Shown: positions 62,381 to 64,000 of the stretch, piece after piece
Layout: each line of letters opens with the position of its first letter
How positions within the stretch are numbered: position 1 is the first letter of the stretch
DNA from: JAACFF01 sp963807975
GTDB taxonomy: Bacteria > Chloroflexota > Anaerolineae > Promineifilales > Promineifilaceae
Assembly (NCBI GenBank): GCA_963807975.1
Contig: CAWEDV010000001.1
Coordinates: 434,001 to 498,000, forward strand
DNA length: 64,000 bases
Direction of reading: 5' to 3'
Position numbers and translations under genes: made by a program
The notes under the pieces: generated by a model
Seen by the model: the letters and a program-made list of their open reading frames with translations, nothing else
Database searches by the model: none
Told to the model about the DNA's origin: nothing

Positions 62381-63097
62381 TTAATCATCTACTCTTTCCA
62401 ATTTCTGGCGAAGATCGCCGGCCTGGCCTCGTAGTTGTTTGAAATAATCGCTGCCCGTAATTTGATCGACTTGCTTAGCCTGTTTTCCCTTGTCGATCTC
62501 AATACGAAGTTCGGCTACCTGCTGTTTTAGTCGCCGCTCTCGCTGATAGAACTCGCGCGCCATCTGTTGGAATACGCGTGTCAGTTGCCCCAGGGCATCG
62601 GTTCGTCCTGCCACATCTTCTAACGAATCCGGGTCAAAGGAATCATCTTCCAATGCGGCGGCAGCAGCGGTAAGGCGATCGACCTGGCGCAGGTACGCCT
62701 TTTCCTGGTCACGGAAGCGCTTTTTCTCCAGGCAGGTGTCCACCCGGGTCTTCAGGAAAACCGGGTCGAACGTCTTGGGCAGATAATCTTCCGCGCCCAT
62801 CTGAATGCCCTTAACAATGCTCTCCATCTCCTGCATGGAGGAAATAACCAACACGGGAATATCGCGCAGCTCGCTGTCACTCTTCATCTGCTGCAGCACC
62901 TCGTAGCCATCCATCACAGGCATCATAATATCCAGCAAGACCAGGTCAAATGGCTTGGCGCGCAGCATCTCCATCGCTTCGAGACCATTCTCGGCCGTTT
63001 CAACCTCGTGGCCCTCTTTTTTGACGGCAAATGACATTTTCAAGCGGTTGGTTTTGTGGTCGTCGACGACTAGAATGCGTCCAGGTTGTGTTTCCAT
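62381..63097 (-). CDS. Response regulator with C-terminal coiled coil
   Basis: A 238-residue protein. The receiver domain (about 7-125) has D12/D13, the phosphorylation site D56 (LVLLDIMMP) and K108 (PKTF). The C-terminal 110 residues form a charged coiled coil (QRERRLKQQVAELRIEIDKG) with no DNA-binding or output enzyme domain. It probably signals through protein contacts, perhaps to the adjacent MinD-like ATPase or in phosphotransfer with the HPt protein encoded upstream. Confidence 0.88.
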   Translation of the reverse strand: METQPGRILVVDDHKTNRLKMSFAVKKEGHEVETAENGLEAMEMLRAKPFDLVLLDIMMPVMDGYEVLQQMKSDSELRDIPVLVISSMQEMESIVKGIQMGAEDYLPKTFDPVFLKTRVDTCLEKKRFRDQEKAYLRQVDRLTAAAAALEDDSFDPDSLEDVAGRTDALGQLTRVFQQMAREFYQRERRLKQQVAELRIEIDKGKQAKQVDQITGSDYFKQLRGQAGDLRQKLERVDD

Positions 63098-63108
63098 TTG
63101 TGATGTCC

Positions 63109-64000
63109 TTACTTAGTAGATGGCCTGAGTGCCGGTCGCGAGCGATTCCAATCATCCAGAGCAGTAAACCAGTGCTGGATATCGCTGGCAATGTCAGGTG
63201 CGGCTTTATAGACTGTCTCTAGCAGCTCCTGCAGCAGATCGGGGTTGCGTCCGATTAACAATGCCATAGTTTCCATATTAATTAGTGCGTATTTTGGATC
63301 CCAGCCATCCGCTGTTGAGATGGCGACCGCCTCCGGGGCAGGTTCCACCGTTGGCGGCGGATCAAGCAACGCAACCGCCGTCTCTGTTCCTTCAGGCTCG
63401 CTCTCCGATCCGAGACTATCTTCGGGAGGTTGCTCTCCCTTCGCCAAAAACAGAGCAATTCTGACACGTTCATATTCAGCAGCTATTTGCTCAACCAGCT
63501 TTGCGCTGCCATCCAAACGGCCGTCCCGGCCCAGATCCTCAAGCTGTGCACACAATCGGGCAAACTCAGTCGCGCCAAAATCATTGCCGCTTGATTTTAA
63601 GGTATGGGCACTTAGTCTAAGAGCGGCACTGTCTCCGTTTTCCAAACCATCGCCCATCTTGTCCAGCAAAGGTGGCGCCTCTTCCAGGAAGCTGTCGATC
63701 AACTCTTCCAGCAGCTCCCGTTCTCCGCCGACGACTTCTAGCAGCATGTCGAGAGCATCTTGATCGAGCACATTATCAACTGCGGCAGCCTCTCTCAATT
63801 GCTCAGCTTGACCTCGGGCGACACCCTCAGCCGCTTCCGCGAGCGGATCTTGGGCACTTGGCTTGCTATTTTCAAGCGCTGCGATCAAAGCCTCAACCCG
63901 AATTGGCTTGCTCACATAGTCATTCATTCCCGCCGCCAACGCCATTTCCCTGTCACCGGCCATGGCATTGGCCGTCAAGGCCACGATAGTGGGCTCAAGC
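63109..64000 (-). CDS. Hybrid histidine kinase, C-terminal part (receiver + HPt; partial)
   Basis: The gene enters from the right edge. The visible part starts at the end of a receiver domain (PTIVALTANAMAGDRE through the KPIRVEAL lysine). A linker follows, then an HPt domain with the phosphoacceptor histidine in SAHTLKSSG, then an acidic linker and about 60 residues that include ALINMETMALLIGRNPDLLQ, possibly a second degenerate HPt. The upstream kinase core lies outside the window. It ends 11 nt before the response regulator gene, so the two form a phosphorelay operon with the MinD-like gene. Confidence 0.85.
   Translation of the reverse strand, partial: LEPTIVALTANAMAGDREMALAAGMNDYVSKPIRVEALIAALENSKPSAQDPLAEAAEGVARGQAEQLREAAAVDNVLDQDALDMLLEVVGGERELLEELIDSFLEEAPPLLDKMGDGLENGDSAALRLSAHTLKSSGNDFGATEFARLCAQLEDLGRDGRLDGSAKLVEQIAAEYERVRIALFLAKGEQPPEDSLGSESEPEGTETAVALLDPPPTVEPAPEAVAISTADGWDPKYALINMETMALLIGRNPDLLQELLETVYKAAPDIASDIQHWFTALDDWNRSRPALRPSTK

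Overview
The window looks like one contig segment from a free-living member of the Chloroflexota (Anaerolineae/Caldilineae-like). This is inferred from several features: a solute-binding lipoprotein whose mature N-terminus is a 'VEVTRVV' repeat linker, an ECF sigma factor paired with a DUF5667/DUF5666-type membrane protein, very large STAND/TPR regulators, a TPR plus TolB-propeller lipoprotein, and a PfkB kinase fused to a queuosine-salvage-like glycosidase. No rRNA, intact tRNA or CRISPR array was seen.

Layout. (1) 1-2.9 kb: the 3' end of an unidentified gene, a frameshifted restriction-endonuclease-like gene and about 1.1 kb of mostly non-coding DNA. (2) 2.9-29.8 kb: a long, tightly packed, all-plus-strand catabolic and uptake island. 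It holds a NicX-like ring-cleavage dioxygenase, an alpha/beta hydrolase, an acyl-CoA dehydrogenase-like flavoprotein, an acyl-CoA ligase, an XRE-cupin regulator, an FAD oxidoreductase, a nitrilase-family amidase and an LLM flavin monooxygenase. It continues with a five-gene Dpp/Opp-type ABC importer, a UroD-like gene with an internal deletion, an amidohydrolase, an MFS transporter, M1 and M29 aminopeptidases, a tungsten aldehyde:ferredoxin oxidoreductase, a ThDP enzyme and a HisC-like aminotransferase. The simplest reading is import of a peptide- or amide-like nitrogen compound followed by hydrolysis, oxidation and CoA activation; the substrate is unknown. (3) 29.8-31.6 kb: a voltage-gated K+ channel gene broken by an amber codon, a tRNA-Val 3' fragment and a double SnoaL-like protein. 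(4) 32-35.9 kb, minus strand: a TetR-controlled ABC-2 exporter operon. (5) 36-41.7 kb: a divergent ECF sigma module. One arm encodes the sigma factor and its membrane partner; the other encodes two membrane-anchored coiled-coil proteins, ApbE flavin transferase, a proline-rich membrane protein and a ferric-reductase-like haem protein. The two arms start from promoters of the same 27-nt design. (6) 42-58 kb: large regulators interspersed with decayed genes, a 450-bp duplication, an IS5 remnant, two trypsin-like proteases and the kinase-glycosidase fusion. (7) 58-64 kb, minus strand: a TPR/TolB lipoprotein, a MinD-like ATPase, a response regulator and the end of a hybrid histidine kinase with an HPt domain that runs off the window.

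The most interesting items are the PfkB/Qng1-like fusion, which would carry two consecutive steps of queuosine salvage in one chain, the paired ECF promoters tying a flavin/haem module to its sigma factor, and the NicX-containing island. Decayed genes cluster at 45-58 kb, with others near 1, 18 and 30 kb. All functional statements rest on reading motifs by eye; no database search was run.
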